Source of the DNA: Nocardioidaceae bacterium
GTDB lineage: Bacteria; Actinomycetota; Actinomycetes; Propionibacteriales; Nocardioidaceae
Length of the DNA: 8,042 bases
NCBI GenBank assembly: GCA_013696365.1
Contig: JACCYS010000316.1
Coordinates: forward strand, 1-8,042
Reading direction: 5' to 3'
The first letter of the stretch is position 1; each line of letters begins with the position of its first letter. The notes beneath the pieces were generated by a model. That model was not told the origin of the DNA. It saw only the letters and a list, made by a program, of their open reading frames with translations, and made no database searches. Positions 7,424 to 8,042 of the stretch are shown in pieces. A program made the translations under genes and the position numbers.

Positions 7424-7437
7424 GTCGTTCGAGCGAC
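7424..7437. other. 14-bp near-palindrome upstream of sbcD
   Basis: GTCGTTCGAGCGAC is self-complementary except for one T/G pair. It lies 55-68 bp upstream of the sbcD ATG and abuts the tandem repeat. It contains GTTCGA, which equals one half of the actinobacterial LexA box (TCGAAC-N4-GTTCGA), but the second half at the proper spacing is absent. It may be an operator for a dimeric regulator, or chance in GC-rich DNA. Confidence 0.25.
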
Positions 7438-7476
7438 GCCAGAGACGTCAGCCAGAGACGTCAGCCAGAGACGTCA
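7438..7476. repeat. Three perfect tandem copies of a 13-bp unit at the fdhD 3' end
   Basis: The unit GCCAGAGACGTCA occurs three times without a mismatch at 7438-7450, 7451-7463 and 7464-7476, followed by a further GCC. Each copy contains the palindrome GACGTC. The copy nearest fdhD contains its stop codon. Since 13 is not a multiple of 3, the three TGA triplets on the - strand (7476-7474, 7463-7461, 7450-7448) fall in three different frames. The array is directly visible. It probably arose by slippage duplication of the gene end; any role is unknown. Confidence 0.9.
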
Positions 7477-8042
7477 GCCGGTGATGCGTTCGGGATGGGC
7501 GTAGGCCACCATCCGACCGTCGCGCACCCATCCGACAACCGTCAGGCCGAACTCTCGGGCCAACCCGACCGCCAGGCTGGACGGAGCGCCGACCGCCACC
7601 ACTGCGACCACCCCGGCGAGCACCGCCTTCTGCACGATCTCGTAGCCGACACGTCCGCTGACCACCAGCACGAGACCCTCCGGGCCATCGGCCGCTGCAC
7701 CCTTGAGCAACTGATGACCGATGACCTTGTCGGTGGCGTTGTGCCGGCCGATGTCCTCACGCACCACGACCGGGGTGCCGTCGGGACGAAACAGCCCGGC
7801 ACCATGCAGCCCGCCGGTACGCGCGAAGATCTGCTGCTGTTCACGCAACCGGTCGGGCAACGCGGCGACCACCTCGCGGGGTACGGACGGCCACAGCGGC
7901 AGCCTGCGGCCGCCAAGGGCGGCGACCGCATCGAGGCTTTCTCGGCCGCAGACCCCGCAGGCACCGGACATTGTCGTCGCACGCACCGTCGGCGGCTTCT
8001 CAGGTGCACCGGGCAGGGTCAGCGTGACCACGTTGAACTCTT
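7474..8042 (-). CDS. fdhD: FdhD, sulfurtransferase required for formate dehydrogenase activity, C-terminal part
   Basis: The 5' end is beyond the window; 188 residues are visible, ending at TGA 7476-7474. Full FdhD proteins are about 280 residues, so roughly the first third is missing. FdhD takes sulfur from a cysteine desulfurase and delivers it to the molybdenum or tungsten bis-guanine-dinucleotide cofactor, which activates formate dehydrogenases. The visible part starts EFNVVTLTLPG and has the CxxC motif SGACGVCG (visible residues C28 and C31, the cysteines used for sulfur transfer in this family). It continues with GGLHGAGLF, the strongly conserved VREDIGRHNATDKVIG, and the glycine-rich cofactor-binding segment VSGRVGYEIVQKA. 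The C-terminus (GWVRDGRMVAYAHPERI) is typical and complete. Its usual partners, formate dehydrogenase and Moco genes, may lie upstream, outside the window. It reads in the same direction as sbcDC but has no known functional link to it. Confidence 0.96.
   Translation of the reverse strand, partial: EFNVVTLTLPGAPEKPPTVRATTMSGACGVCGRESLDAVAALGGRRLPLWPSVPREVVAALPDRLREQQQIFARTGGLHGAGLFRPDGTPVVVREDIGRHNATDKVIGHQLLKGAAADGPEGLVLVVSGRVGYEIVQKAVLAGVVAVVAVGAPSSLAVGLAREFGLTVVGWVRDGRMVAYAHPERITG

Noticed and set aside
7438..7476. The tandem repeat as a CRISPR array or plasmid-type iteron origin.
   Set aside because: The copies are directly abutting without spacers, number only three, and no cas, rep or AT-rich element is nearby.
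6236..7504. A 422-codon open frame on the + strand, antisense to sbcD and the fdhD end.
   Set aside because: It is the complement of sbcD, which has every phosphoesterase motif. Long antisense frames are expected in DNA this GC-rich, and its translation resembles no family I know.

Overview
The window comes from a high-GC actinobacterium. The evidence is the strong G/C bias at third codon positions, GTG starts, 4-bp stop/start overlaps, and protein sequences that resemble actinobacterial (including mycobacterial) GcvP, SigK/RskA and SbcCD. I cannot name the genus. I see no mobile element, phage gene, CRISPR array, tRNA or rRNA. Coding density is very high and no gene-free stretch exceeds 150 bp.

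Layout. The left quarter is on the + strand: the last 135 codons of gcvP (glycine decarboxylase, cut by the window edge), then a class C beta-lactamase-fold serine hydrolase that starts inside the gcvP stop codon. Everything to the right is on the - strand. Reading from the right edge leftwards, in the direction of transcription, the order is fdhD (formate dehydrogenase sulfurtransferase, 5' end outside the window), a 104-bp gap with a triplicated 13-bp repeat, sbcD, sbcC (overlapping by ATGA), a 145-bp gap with a candidate SigK-type promoter, the ECF sigma factor sigK, and its anti-sigma factor rskA (also overlapping by ATGA). The rskA tail runs 20 bp into the tail of the serine hydrolase gene.

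How the genes work together. There are three functional units. SbcC and SbcD form an SMC-like ATPase-nuclease (the bacterial Rad50-Mre11 complex) that processes DNA ends and hairpins. SigK and RskA form a membrane-anchored sigma/anti-sigma switch; the promoter candidate ahead of sigK suggests that it activates its own transcription. GcvP belongs to the glycine cleavage system, and the coupled serine hydrolase has no known link to it. FdhD activates molybdenum/tungsten formate dehydrogenases and stands apart from sbcDC in function.

Most genes belong to well-known families. The points of interest are regulatory or architectural: the SigK-like promoter, a hairpin spanning both stop codons of the overlapping convergent genes, the 13-bp triple repeat that places a TGA in all three frames at the end of fdhD, and the gcvP-hydrolase coupling. 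I found no convincing new multi-gene system.
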